Assembly (NCBI GenBank): GCA_017508825.1
Contig: JAFWRC010000182.1
Location: 1 to 64,000 of the forward strand
Source of the DNA: Lachnospiraceae bacterium
GTDB taxonomy: Bacteria; Bacillota; Clostridia; Lachnospirales; Lachnospiraceae
Reading direction: 5' to 3'
DNA length: 64,000 nt
The notes beneath the pieces are model-generated. The model saw only the letters and a list, made by a program, of their open reading frames with translations, was not told where the DNA came from and did no database searches. Made by a program: the position numbers and the translations under genes. Position 1 is the first letter of the stretch. Each line of letters starts with the position of its first letter. Shown one piece after another: positions 43,234 to 52,399 of the stretch.

Positions 43234-44217
43234 ATGAGAAAACTGAATTTATGGAATAAAGTAACTGTAATGATGGCTTCGGCTGCTTGTGTATCTGTTT
43301 TGGGGGCATGTGGCGAGACAACACCCACGACAGCGTCAGCAGAACCGGCAGCGCAGGAGCCGGCAGCAACGGAGGCACCGGAAGTCTCGGAAGTGGCAGA
43401 GGATGCGCAGGTAACGGAAGCAGCACCGACAGAAGAAGCTCAGAAAGAAGAAGCACCAATGGAAACGGAATATGTCGGCGAAGGTGAGATCATCGTCTTT
43501 GCGGCGGCTTCTATGACGGAGACACTGACGGAGCTGAAAGATACTTATGAAGCGGCACATCCGGAAGTGACCATCACTTATAATTTTGATTCTTCCGGTA
43601 CCCTGAAAACGCAGATTGCGGAAGGGGCGGACTGTGATCTGTTCATCTCTGCGGGGCAGAAGCAGATGAACCAGCTGGACATCAATGCATCGGCGGAAGT
43701 CAATACGGAAGGGCTGGATTTTGTAGACGAAAACAGCCGGATCAATATACTGGAAAATAAGGTGACGCTGTGTGTGCCGGAGGAGAATCCGAAGAATATC
43801 AATACCTTTGATGATCTGGCGGAGGCATTGAAGGGGGGCGATATCCTCTTCTGTATGGGGAACAGTGATGTACCGGTAGGCCAGTACACACAGAAGATCC
43901 TGGCCTATTATGGGCTGGATGAAGAAGAATTGGCAAATGCAGGTCTGATCACTTACGGAAGCAATGTAAAGGAAGTGACTACGCAGGTTTCCGAAGGCTC
44001 CGTGGATGCCGGTGTGATCTACTGCACGGATGCATACAGCGCGGGGCTTAAAATCATGGACTATGCCACCAAGGATATGTGCGGACAGATCATCTATCCG
44101 GCAGCGGTATTAAAGACTGCAAACAATCCGGAAGCGGCACAGTATTTTCTGGACTATCTGACAACGGATGAGGCCATGGAAGTATTTGAAAAAGTGGGAT
44201 TCAGCCCGGTAAAATAA
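43234..44217 (+). CDS. modA: Molybdate ABC transporter substrate-binding lipoprotein
   Basis: This 327-residue lipoprotein (lipobox LGAC, Glu/Ala/Thr-rich linker to ~residue 80) has the ModA fold. IIVFAAASMTETLTEL carries the oxyanion-binding Ser, YNFDSSGTLKTQI a second binding Ser, and GVIYCTDAYSA the far lobe. It should bind molybdate (possibly tungstate) at the cell surface for ModB/ModC, encoded just downstream. GGGAAGGG precedes ATG 43234. Confidence 0.94.
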   Translation: MRKLNLWNKVTVMMASAACVSVLGACGETTPTTASAEPAAQEPAATEAPEVSEVAEDAQVTEAAPTEEAQKEEAPMETEYVGEGEIIVFAAASMTETLTELKDTYEAAHPEVTITYNFDSSGTLKTQIAEGADCDLFISAGQKQMNQLDINASAEVNTEGLDFVDENSRINILENKVTLCVPEENPKNINTFDDLAEALKGGDILFCMGNSDVPVGQYTQKILAYYGLDEEELANAGLITYGSNVKEVTTQVSEGSVDAGVIYCTDAYSAGLKIMDYATKDMCGQIIYPAAVLKTANNPEAAQYFLDYLTTDEAMEVFEKVGFSPVK

Positions 44218-44226
44218 AGATTCTTG

Positions 44227-44270
44227 CCTTCCCCCTCTGGGGGAAGGTGGCGCGTAGCGCCGGATGAGGG
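44227..44270. repeat. Two-hairpin intergenic repeat within the mod operon
   Basis: CCTTCCCCC-TCT-GGGGGAAGG (44227-44247) is followed by GGCGC-GTA-GCGCC (44249-44261) and GGATGAGGG. From memory this layout is a common intergenic repeat in gut Clostridia. Its tail GATGAGGGTAAG provides the ribosome site for modB at 44279. Confidence 0.75.
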
Positions 44271-44278
44271 TAAGTTTT

Positions 44279-44935
44279 ATGGATTGGTTTCCGTTATGGA
44301 ATTCCCTGCGTATCGCGGGGATTGCATGCGTGATCGTATTTTTTACAGGAATCGCTGCGGCATATTATGCTGCAAAACTACCCAGGGTGCTCAAGGGCAT
44401 CCTGGATGTTCTTCTTACGCTTCCGATGGTCCTGCCGCCAACGGTCTGCGGCTATTTTCTGATACTGATCTTTGGCGTGAAGCGGCCTTTAGGGCAGTGG
44501 CTTTTACAGTTTGGCATCAAGTTTGTGATGAACTGGTATGGAGGAATATTAGCAGCGGCCGTGGTGGCGTTTCCGCTGATGTACCGCACCGCCAGAGGCG
44601 CGTTTGAGAGTTTTGATGAAAATCTGTCCCATGCAGGAAAGACGCTGGGACTTTCGAATACTTATATTTTCTGGCGGATCCGTATGCCGGCCTGCAAGCA
44701 GGGCATTTTAGCCGGTACCGTGCTGGCCTTTGCCAGGGCCCTTGGCGAATACGGTGCCACCAGTATGCTGATCGGCTATACACCCGGGCGTACGGCAACG
44801 ATCTCAACGACGGTATATCAGTTGTGGCGTACCAATGACGAGAAGGGCGCATTTACATGGGTACTGGTCAACCTGATGATCAGTACGGTGGTGCTGCTGG
44901 CAGTGAATCTGCTGGAGAGAAAGAAGGAGAGATAG
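44279..44935 (+). CDS. modB: Molybdate ABC transporter permease
   Basis: This 218-residue permease has five to six membrane segments. It contains the typical LTLPMVLPPTVCGYFLI and the ATPase-contact loop from AGKTLGLSNTYIFWRI to LPA-like MPACKQGILAGTVLAFARALGEYGAT. I start at ATG 44279; the in-frame ATG at 44264 lies inside the repeat. It transports molybdate with ModA and ModC. A gene of unknown function separates it from modC. Confidence 0.94.
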   Translation: MDWFPLWNSLRIAGIACVIVFFTGIAAAYYAAKLPRVLKGILDVLLTLPMVLPPTVCGYFLILIFGVKRPLGQWLLQFGIKFVMNWYGGILAAAVVAFPLMYRTARGAFESFDENLSHAGKTLGLSNTYIFWRIRMPACKQGILAGTVLAFARALGEYGATSMLIGYTPGRTATISTTVYQLWRTNDEKGAFTWVLVNLMISTVVLLAVNLLERKKER

Positions 44936-44940
44936 AATAT

Positions 44941-45801
44941 ATGGCAAAGAAGATGGATGCAAAAAAGATCCTGTTTACACAGTTTTGGACATCACAGGGA
45001 TGGAGAAGTCAGAAACAGCTCTACATAACGGAAGAGGAACTGCAGTACGCGAAAGAGCAGGGCTATCTGTTTGATTATCCGGAGCGTATCTCACATAAAG
45101 AATATCTGAAAAGATTAAAAGAAATCTCCGGAAAGATCACTAAAGAAGAGGTTGCAAATGCTTTCCTGTTTAGTCTTTCAACCAGAAAACTGGAGTATCG
45201 TTCGGCATTAGGGAGTTATTGGTATGCGATATCGGTTCCGGAGCACGAGTTTTCGGGATGCGATGAGTATCATTCCAGTTGTGCTATTTGCGAATGGGGT
45301 GATTGGGAAGAGCAACCGGACGAAAGAGAACAAAGGTGTGGATATAGCACTTATAGTTTTGAAAGATATAAATGGGGTGGAGTAAGACATTGCACTAAAT
45401 CTTATGCTTTATTCGATCTGGAGCAGTTTCTGAAAATGGAGAAACCGGAGCATACGAAAGAAGACGAACAGATACTATCAGAAATCTTTCATTGTATTTC
45501 GGAACTGGAACCCAGGAATAAGGTGGGGGCGCTTCAAAAAGTGATCAGCCAAAAGAAGATCGTGAAATCTAACAAACAGGAAGTAGATCAATTGTTGGAT
45601 ATTTTAGGGATTTGCGGAGTGTTGTCCTCAGAAGAACATCCATGTTATTATGACCGCTTTGCCAGTGAAAGTGATCGTAACCCGCCGGAATTGACCAATG
45701 ACCATGAATTTCCGGCAAACTGGTGGCGGGCAAGTGATGGGATCAATATGAAATGTCTGGAAAGAGTGTTTGGAAAAGAATGCACAGAGAGATGGTTTTA
45801 G
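44941..45801 (+). CDS. Hypothetical protein inserted between modB and modC
   Basis: This 286-residue soluble protein has many Cys, Trp and Tyr residues (CDEYHSSCAICEWGDWEEQ, HPCYYDRF, ANWWRASDG). No signal peptide, membrane helix or known domain was recognised. It starts 6 bp after modB with GAAGGAGAGAT upstream. Its position splits a transporter operon that is normally contiguous, and its sequence is more AT-rich, so it may be a recent arrival. Confidence 0.65.
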   Translation: MAKKMDAKKILFTQFWTSQGWRSQKQLYITEEELQYAKEQGYLFDYPERISHKEYLKRLKEISGKITKEEVANAFLFSLSTRKLEYRSALGSYWYAISVPEHEFSGCDEYHSSCAICEWGDWEEQPDEREQRCGYSTYSFERYKWGGVRHCTKSYALFDLEQFLKMEKPEHTKEDEQILSEIFHCISELEPRNKVGALQKVISQKKIVKSNKQEVDQLLDILGICGVLSSEEHPCYYDRFASESDRNPPELTNDHEFPANWWRASDGINMKCLERVFGKECTERWF

Positions 45802-45816
45802 AAACAGGTTTTACGG

Positions 45817-46887
45817 ATGAAACTGGAAGTCAGAATTAAGAAAAAACTTGGAAAATTCCTTCTGGATGTAGCCTTTGAGAGCGATGGTGTGCTGGGGCTG
45901 CTGGGGGCGTCCGGCTGCGGAAAGAGCATGACGCTCAAGTGCATCGCAGGCGTGGAGAAGCCGGATGAGGGGCGGATCGTGCTGGACGGGCGCGTGCTGT
46001 TTGACAGCGAAAAGCACATAAATCTGTCGCCACAGGAACGAAAGGTGGGGTATCTCTTCCAGGACTATGCCCTGTTTCCGAATATGACGGTAGCGCAGAA
46101 CATACAGTGCGGAACGAAAGATAAGAAAGAGGTGCAGGCGTATCTTAAGCGTTTTGATCTGGAACAGGTACAAAAGCTGTATCCTGCACAATTGTCCGGC
46201 GGACAGAAACAACGGACCGCCCTGGCACGGATGCTGGCGGCGAAACCACAGGCACTGTTATTGGATGAACCGTTCTCGGCACTGGATAATTTCCTGAAAG
46301 CCCGTATGGAACGGGAACTGATGAATGTGCTGGACGATTTTGCAGGGCCGGTGATATTTGTATCCCATGACCGGAATGAAGCGTATCGCCTGACCGGGAC
46401 CATAGCGGTTATGGAGCAGGGAAGCATCGTGGACATTTCGGAAAAGCATGAACTGTTTAAGGCTCCTAAGACACTGGCGGCCACTTTGCTGACCGGATGC
46501 AAGAACGTAACCAGGGTAGAGCGTCTTCCGGACGGCAGTTATATGGCGCTGGATTGGGGGATCCGTTTGCGGGCGCCCAAGACAGAAGAGAAGGATACGG
46601 AATACACTTATGCCGGTTTTCGCGCACACTACGCGGTACCGGTGGAGAAGACGGAAAATGAGGATACCGTACCGGTCAATCGGATCGAATGTGAGATCTG
46701 GCGTGAAATTGAAGATACGTTCTCGATTGTGGTACAATTGTATCCGAAAGGATTGCAGACCCGGACGGAGTATTCCCTGTTGACCTATGAGACCGGGAAG
46801 GAAGAACGAAAAAAGCAGAAGGAAAAATACGGGGATCATCTGTGCCTTGCGATTCCGGAAGATGCCGTGATCTGGATGGAGCGATAA
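45817..46887 (+). CDS. modC: Molybdate ABC transporter ATPase
   Basis: This 356-residue ATPase has Walker A LLGASGCGKSMTLK, Q-loop YLFQDYALFP, signature LSGGQKQRTALARML, Walker B LLLDEPFSALD and the H-loop FVSHDRNEAYRL. The C-terminal ~120 residues form a regulatory region less conserved than the E. coli TOBE domain. It powers ModB. Confidence 0.94.
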   Translation: MKLEVRIKKKLGKFLLDVAFESDGVLGLLGASGCGKSMTLKCIAGVEKPDEGRIVLDGRVLFDSEKHINLSPQERKVGYLFQDYALFPNMTVAQNIQCGTKDKKEVQAYLKRFDLEQVQKLYPAQLSGGQKQRTALARMLAAKPQALLLDEPFSALDNFLKARMERELMNVLDDFAGPVIFVSHDRNEAYRLTGTIAVMEQGSIVDISEKHELFKAPKTLAATLLTGCKNVTRVERLPDGSYMALDWGIRLRAPKTEEKDTEYTYAGFRAHYAVPVEKTENEDTVPVNRIECEIWREIEDTFSIVVQLYPKGLQTRTEYSLLTYETGKEERKKQKEKYGDHLCLAIPEDAVIWMER

Positions 46888-46902
46888 TAAGGGGAGATGT
46901 TT

Positions 46903-47745
46903 ATGGTAGAACTGATAGGGAAGGAAAAGTATACACTTGGGGAAGGACCGTACTATGATCCGAGATTTCAGAGACTGTCCTGGGTAGATATCCCGGAGAA
47001 GAAACTGTGGATCATGGGAGCAGACCGAAAGAAATATGCGGTCGATCTGCCGCAGAAGGCAGGGGCTGCCGTACCGCTGGCAGATTCAGAGGGCTTTTTA
47101 CTGGCACTGGAGGATGGCCTGTATCTCTATGAGGACGGCCAGATCAAACGTCATATGGATCTGAGTAATGTGTATAAATCCTATTGGCGTTCGAACGATG
47201 CCAAGGCTGATGCACTGGGAAGACTATGGTTTGGCGCATCGGTAGATGACGGTATCCATGAGGATGAGGGCAATCTGTATACGCTGAGTGGCAGTGCGCC
47301 GGTCATTGCGGTGGCCGGTACAAAGATTTCTAACGGGATGGCCTGGAATAAGAATAAGACAAAGTTCTATTTCTCGGATTCGCCGAAACAGGCCGTCTTT
47401 GTATATGATTATGACGAGAAAAACGCCAGGCTGTCGAACGAGAAAGTATTGTTTCAGGTGAGCGATGGAGTTTCGGACGGACTCACCATTGATGCGGACG
47501 ATAATCTCTGGATCGCTTTTTGGGGAGGCAGCCGGATCGAAAAGAGAGACGGCAGGACCGGCGCGTTACTGGAGACGGTTCCGGTACCGGCGAAGCAGGT
47601 GACTTCCTGCTGTTTCGGAGACGAAGATCTGATGACATTGTATATCACGACCGCAGGTATCGGACAGGACGGGGAATACGACGGATGTCTGTTTCGGTAC
47701 AGAACGGATGTGAAGGGAGTTAAGCCGGATTATTTTATGGCATAG
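46903..47745 (+). CDS. SMP-30/gluconolactonase family protein
   Basis: This 280-residue six-bladed beta-propeller has the metal-ligand Glu in YTLGEGPYYDP, SNDAKADALGRLWFG, ISNGMAWN and SDGLTIDADDNLW. These are the expected calcium or zinc site of SMP-30-type lactonases. It may hydrolyse a sugar lactone; the substrate is unknown. I start at ATG 46903, 6 nt after GGGGAG. A lactonase in the middle of a Mo-cofactor operon has no obvious role there. Confidence 0.85.
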   Translation: MVELIGKEKYTLGEGPYYDPRFQRLSWVDIPEKKLWIMGADRKKYAVDLPQKAGAAVPLADSEGFLLALEDGLYLYEDGQIKRHMDLSNVYKSYWRSNDAKADALGRLWFGASVDDGIHEDEGNLYTLSGSAPVIAVAGTKISNGMAWNKNKTKFYFSDSPKQAVFVYDYDEKNARLSNEKVLFQVSDGVSDGLTIDADDNLWIAFWGGSRIEKRDGRTGALLETVPVPAKQVTSCCFGDEDLMTLYITTAGIGQDGEYDGCLFRYRTDVKGVKPDYFMA

Positions 47746-47751
47746 TCAAAA

Positions 47752-48723
47752 ATGAAAGACATATACGGACGAACAATTGATTATCTGCGGATCTCCGTGA
47801 CGGATAAGTGTAATCTGCGCTGTAAGTACTGTATGCCGGCGGAGGGCGTGCCCTGCGTGGCGCATAAGGATGTGCTGACGCTGGAAGAGATCGCACGGGT
47901 GGCAAAGGTGATGGCCGGGATGGGGCTTCGGAAGGTGCGGCTCACCGGAGGAGAGCCGCTGGTGCGGAAGAATATCACGGAACTGCTGCGGCAGCTGCAT
48001 GCAATACCGGGGATTGAACATCTGGCGCTGACGACCAATGGTGTGCGGCTGTCAGAGATGCTTCCGGAACTGATCGAAGCCGGACTGGATCATGTGAATA
48101 TCAGTATTGACGCGCTGGACAGGGAAGTATTTGAACGGGTTGCCGGAAGTGATCGTCTGCAGGAGGTGCTGGATGGTATTGATGCAGCTTATGCAAAAGG
48201 ACTTGCAGTGAAACTGAACTGTGTGCCGGTGCGGGAGCTGAACCCGGAGGAACCGGTGAAACTCGCAGGGATGGCAAAGGACCGGAAGATCGATGTGCGC
48301 TTTATTGAACTGATGCCCATCGGTCAGGGACGGCTGTATACGGGGATACCGACCGGGGATTTATTGAAACAACTGGAAGATATCTATGGAAAAGCGGAAG
48401 AACTGCCTTATGACGGTGAAGGGCCGGCGAAATACTATGCTTTGCCCGGATTTGCCGGAAGGATCGGTTTTATTTCACCGATCTCGCATAAGTTCTGCAC
48501 TGACTGCAACCGGCTGCGTCTGACCGCGGAAGGGCGGTTAAAGCTTTGTCTGTATTATAAAGACGGTATCGACCTGCGGGAACTGTTACGGAACAATGTT
48601 TCGGACGATCAGCTGCAGGCGGCGGTTCGGGATGCACTTGCGCAGAAACCGAAAGAGCACAGCTTCGGAAAAGAAGATATGCGGGGGACCGAACAAAAAC
48701 GCATGAATCAGATCGGGGGGTAG
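47752..48723 (+). CDS. moaA: GTP 3',8-cyclase
   Basis: MoaA is the radical-SAM enzyme starting molybdopterin synthesis from GTP. The 323-residue protein has the SAM-cluster motif DKCNLRCKYCMP, TGGEPLVR and NISIDALD. The second [4Fe-4S] site lies in the C-terminus (FCTDCNRLRLTAEGRLKLCL). The usual C-terminal GG is present as the final IGG. There is no clear ribosome site before ATG 47752, which lies 6 bp after the SMP-30 stop, so it probably relies on coupled translation. Confidence 0.96.
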   Translation: MKDIYGRTIDYLRISVTDKCNLRCKYCMPAEGVPCVAHKDVLTLEEIARVAKVMAGMGLRKVRLTGGEPLVRKNITELLRQLHAIPGIEHLALTTNGVRLSEMLPELIEAGLDHVNISIDALDREVFERVAGSDRLQEVLDGIDAAYAKGLAVKLNCVPVRELNPEEPVKLAGMAKDRKIDVRFIELMPIGQGRLYTGIPTGDLLKQLEDIYGKAEELPYDGEGPAKYYALPGFAGRIGFISPISHKFCTDCNRLRLTAEGRLKLCLYYKDGIDLRELLRNNVSDDQLQAAVRDALAQKPKEHSFGKEDMRGTEQKRMNQIGG

Positions 48724-48729
48724 ACATTT

Positions 48730-49899
48730 ATGTATTACGCAAGCATCGGAATGCTTTCGATCGTTGTACATCTGATCATCAATTTTGAGGCAATGAAAAA
48801 TGTATCGCAGAAGAAAACGGATTCTGCAAGGGGCAGGTACCGTCATTTTCTGTATGCGGTGACGATCTATTATGTTACGGACATCCTTTGGGGGATCCTG
48901 TATGAGCACGGGCTGATCCTTTTGACCTATATTGATACCATGATCTATTTTGGGGTTATGGTTTTGTCGGTGCTTCTGTGGACACGGTTTGTGGTATCCT
49001 ATCTGGACAATAAGAAAAATTTCGGGAAGTTTCTGCTTGGCAGTGGCTGGATCCTGATGACATATCAGATCATCGTGCTCATCATCAACCTGTTTCATCC
49101 CGTGGCGTTCGGATTTGATGAACAGAAGGAATATGTGGCGGGGATGGCAAGGTTTATAGCGCTTGGGCTGCAGATGATCCTGTTTTTCCTGACCTCGGTT
49201 TATGCGCTGTTTGTGACGGTCAAATCGGAAGGGACGGAAAAGGCGCATCACAGGACGATCGGGTTTTCCGGTATCGTGATGACGATCTTTATCGCGCTGC
49301 AGAGTCTGTTTCCGCTAATGCCGTTTTATGCGGTGGGGTGTCTGCTGACAACCTGTATGATCCATTCCTTTGTATATAAAGATGAAACGATCGAATATGA
49401 CCGTGAAATTGAGGTCGCGATGGAAAAGTCCTACCGGGATGGTTTGACCGGAGTGAAGAATAAACTGGCTTATCTGGAAAACATCGCCAGGATCGAGATG
49501 GAAATTGAATGCGGACAGATCAGGGAATACGGCGTGGCGGTATTTGATCTCAACGGTCTAAAGAAGGTGAATGATACACAGGGCCATGATGCGGGAGATG
49601 AATACATTCAGCTTGCGTGCTCTTTGATCTGCCGGACCTATAAACACAGTCCGGTCTACCGCATCGGCGGTGATGAGTTTGCGGTGATCCTGGAAGGAGA
49701 GGATTATCGGAATCGTACGGAATTGATCCGTACTTTTGAAAGAGAAGTGGACGATAATCAGAAGCGGGGCGGAGTGGTGATATCCGGTGGCATGGACATT
49801 TATCGGTCGGAAACGGACCACAGCTATAATGATGTTTTTCGAAGAGCGGACCGGAAGATGTATGAGAGGAAGAAGAAACTTAATGCGATGGAAGAGTAG
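48730..49899 (+). CDS. Membrane-bound GGDEF diguanylate cyclase
   Basis: This 389-residue protein has an N-terminal membrane region of about seven helices (residues ~3-215) and a GGDEF domain (~235-385). The domain has DGLTGVKNKLAY, FDLNGLKKVND and the active-site motif YRIGGDEFAVIL intact, so it should make c-di-GMP. It lies 6 bp after moaA and 50 bp before the MOSC-Mog gene, within the Mo operon. The signal sensed by the membrane part is unknown. Confidence 0.9.
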   Translation: MYYASIGMLSIVVHLIINFEAMKNVSQKKTDSARGRYRHFLYAVTIYYVTDILWGILYEHGLILLTYIDTMIYFGVMVLSVLLWTRFVVSYLDNKKNFGKFLLGSGWILMTYQIIVLIINLFHPVAFGFDEQKEYVAGMARFIALGLQMILFFLTSVYALFVTVKSEGTEKAHHRTIGFSGIVMTIFIALQSLFPLMPFYAVGCLLTTCMIHSFVYKDETIEYDREIEVAMEKSYRDGLTGVKNKLAYLENIARIEMEIECGQIREYGVAVFDLNGLKKVNDTQGHDAGDEYIQLACSLICRTYKHSPVYRIGGDEFAVILEGEDYRNRTELIRTFEREVDDNQKRGGVVISGGMDIYRSETDHSYNDVFRRADRKMYERKKKLNAMEE

Positions 49900-49949
49900 T
49901 TCTTTGCAAAGGCGGAACTGTAGGAATAAGAAATAAAGAGGAGAAAACC

Positions 49950-50876
49950 ATGGGAATCGTAAAAGCGGTTTGTATCAGCGAGCAGAAGGGCACAGCGAAA
50001 CAGAATATCGGAAAATCCAAACTGATCGAAAATCACGGATTGGAAAAAGATGCCCATGCAGGGAACTGGCATCGTCAGGTGAGCCTGCTTTCGTATGAGG
50101 CGGTGGAAGCATTCAAAGCCAGGGGAGCGCAAGTGGCAGACGGGGCTTTTGGTGAAAACCTGCTGGTTGCGGGATATGATTTTAAAACGTTACCCATCGG
50201 GACGATCTTTAAATGCAACGATGTGGTGCTGGAACTGACACAGATCGGGAAGAAATGCCATACGGAATGTGAGATCCATAAGATGGTAGGCGACTGTATC
50301 ATGCCAAGAGAAGGCGTGTTTGCGGTGGTGCTGCGCGGCGGTGAGATTGCCGTTGGAGACGAGTTACGTGTGATAGAGAAGAACGGCTATACGGCAGCGG
50401 TGATCACGGCCAGCGATAAGGGCAGCCAGGGAGAACGTGAGGATGTAAGCGGACCTATGGCAGCGGCGTGTCTGAAAGGATACGGCTACGATGTGAAGAG
50501 TGTTACGATTGTGCCGGATGATGAAGAGGCTATCTATCAGGAACTGCTGCGGCTGATCGATACAGAAGGCGTGGATGTGGTTTTTACGACCGGCGGTACC
50601 GGCTTATCGCCACGGGACAATACCCCGGAAGCAACCCAGCGTGCATCGACCAAACAGGTGCCGGGGATCGCGGAAGCCATCCGTTACAATAGTCTGCAGA
50701 TCACACCAAGAGCCATGTTATCCCGTGCTGTCTCTGTGATGCGAGGGCAGTCACTTATCATCAACCTGCCCGGCAGTCCCAAAGCGGTGAAGGAATGCCT
50801 GGACTATGTACTGCCGGTCCTGGGACATGGTATGGGGATCTTGACCGGGCGCGAAGGGGAATGCGGGAGAAGATAG
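49950..50876 (+). CDS. mog: MOSC domain fused to Mog/MoaB molybdopterin adenylyltransferase
   Basis: Residues ~1-145 form a MOSC domain (GLEKDAHAGNWHRQVSLL, GAFGENLLV, and Cys in GKKCHTECEI), a fold that handles Mo-cofactor sulfur. Residues ~150-308 are Mog/MoaB, which adenylates molybdopterin before MoeA adds Mo (AAVITASDKGSQGEREDVSG, TTGGTGLSPRDNTPEAT, INLPGSPKAV). AGAGGAGAAAACC precedes ATG 49950. The fusion is known in Clostridia and fits the Mo island. Confidence 0.93.
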   Translation: MGIVKAVCISEQKGTAKQNIGKSKLIENHGLEKDAHAGNWHRQVSLLSYEAVEAFKARGAQVADGAFGENLLVAGYDFKTLPIGTIFKCNDVVLELTQIGKKCHTECEIHKMVGDCIMPREGVFAVVLRGGEIAVGDELRVIEKNGYTAAVITASDKGSQGEREDVSGPMAAACLKGYGYDVKSVTIVPDDEEAIYQELLRLIDTEGVDVVFTTGGTGLSPRDNTPEATQRASTKQVPGIAEAIRYNSLQITPRAMLSRAVSVMRGQSLIINLPGSPKAVKECLDYVLPVLGHGMGILTGREGECGRR

Positions 50877-50877
50877 G

Positions 50878-51525
50878 ATGAGTACGCTGAAGGATGTTAT
50901 GCTGATACTGGAAATCCGGCCCGGGATGATCTTGGGACGCCCGGGGGGATTTAATCTGCGGGAGATCGGAATCTATATTAACGGTTTCATTCACGGGTGC
51001 GCCCAGGAAGGCTTTGAGAAAACATTTCATAATTGGTTTGGGCAATTTGTACAACAAAAACTGAATGTGGAACCGGAAGGTTTTGAATGGTGGTTTGATA
51101 GCATCTATTCCAAAACAGACAGTGAAGAAGAGGCACAAAAGATGTTTTATTCTCTTTATGAAGAGTTTTATACACTTTACGGTGCCAGAAGGCTCACAGA
51201 CAGTTTTGTGGAAAGGCCCATCTGGAAACTGAGCGGGAAATATGAAGATTTTTGCTGGACAATTCCGGATGTGGAACTGAAACTGGGATATGAAATGGAG
51301 TTACAAAAAGAGATTACACAGGAGCATGCACTGTATTCAAAAATTGAAAAACTGGAGACGGTTGCATACTCCGAAAGAGCGGACGATGTTATTTTCTCTG
51401 ACGGACACAATTGTTTTCTTGTTCATTTGACATGGGGAAAGTCTGACGAGATATATCCGAAATATGAAGAGATTGACAGTCTGAAAGCTGAAGAATTTCT
51501 GGAAAAATACTATCTGGAAAGATAA
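50878..51525 (+). CDS. Hypothetical protein
   Basis: This 215-residue soluble acidic protein is rich in Phe, Trp and Tyr (EGFEWWFDSIYSK, SLYEEFYTLYGAR). Its start sits one base after the mog stop, with GGAGAAGATAGG as ribosome site. The N-terminal RPGMILGRPGGFNLREIGIYINGF looks like a small conserved domain I have seen in unassigned, possibly immunity-like, Firmicute proteins, but I cannot name it with confidence. It is the last gene before a gap. Confidence 0.6.
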   Translation: MSTLKDVMLILEIRPGMILGRPGGFNLREIGIYINGFIHGCAQEGFEKTFHNWFGQFVQQKLNVEPEGFEWWFDSIYSKTDSEEEAQKMFYSLYEEFYTLYGARRLTDSFVERPIWKLSGKYEDFCWTIPDVELKLGYEMELQKEITQEHALYSKIEKLETVAYSERADDVIFSDGHNCFLVHLTWGKSDEIYPKYEEIDSLKAEEFLEKYYLER

Positions 51526-51765
51526 GCAATCACCATTAATCACCCGGCTTTCGCGCGTATCTGAAACATCAGATCCAAAATAAAAGGATCGCGAAGTTAT
51601 GGAACGGGATGGATCTGATGGATAGCGGAAGGGGCGTGAGTGAAGACTATTGGATTCTTGCAAAGATAGTTTGACACGTGATATAATTACTGCTATATGG
51701 GCAGACGGGTGAGCATATCGTAAGGTATAGTCATTTTAGCTGTAAGGGAGCGGAGAAGGATCAGG
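51526..51765 (+). promoter_or_regulatory. Intergenic region with promoter
   Basis: No gene is seen in this 240-bp gap. GATCC-N9-GGATC (51572-51590) is a weak hairpin. TTGCAA (51658-51663), 18 nt and TATAAT (51682-51687) make a promoter for the gene at 51766, whose start is preceded by GGAGCGGAGAAGGA. Confidence 0.5.
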
Positions 51766-52383
51766 ATGAGTTTAACAAACACGGGATTAGCATTAGTAGG
51801 TATTTTTATCGGGAGCACGATCTATTCGCTTTGGTCAACGATCAAGTTTGTGAAACACAGAATTGATATCAATAACGAGCAGAAAAACGGGAGTGTTCTT
51901 GTGGAGGGCTCGCTGCAGCGGGATAATGCGCCGATCATTGTTACGGTAGCTGTTCTGGTGATTCTTTTAGGATTTATGCTGAGCCGGCGCAAATTTTTTT
52001 CACTGAATCCGGTCATGACGGTTACATTCGGACTCTATGTTCTGGATAATATCCTGGTGATCATCAAGCTTGTGCTGAATATCCTGCAAGGTGAGATCTG
52101 TTACCTGACCACACGGGGGCTGGTCACTTTTGATATGAGCGCAGACTGGCCGGAATGCCGTTTTGCCTGGGAGGCGCCGGCGGTCGAAGGCGGGATCTCA
52201 AATACGCTTTATGCATATAAAAATGAGAGCAAAGTGCCGATCATCATTCGTTTTAACTATAAATATGATGAAGCGCACAAAGCGATCGATCGTTTTGCAC
52301 TGGGCGTGCGCTATACCGGTTATATGGAGGAGGAAGAGTTCAAGACGCGGCCGAAGGTAACGGATGGAAAAGTAAACAGTTAG
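51766..52383 (+). CDS. Hypothetical membrane protein
   Basis: This 205-residue protein has an N-terminal membrane helix (residues ~5-27), a second and third near 60-110, and a C-terminal soluble domain (GEICYLTTRGLVTFDMSADWPECRFAWE). I recognise no named family. It lies alone between the Mo-cofactor genes and the formate dehydrogenase genes with its own promoter. Confidence 0.6.
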   Translation: MSLTNTGLALVGIFIGSTIYSLWSTIKFVKHRIDINNEQKNGSVLVEGSLQRDNAPIIVTVAVLVILLGFMLSRRKFFSLNPVMTVTFGLYVLDNILVIIKLVLNILQGEICYLTTRGLVTFDMSADWPECRFAWEAPAVEGGISNTLYAYKNESKVPIIIRFNYKYDEAHKAIDRFALGVRYTGYMEEEEFKTRPKVTDGKVNS

Positions 52384-52399
52384 TTGTATAAAACCACAA

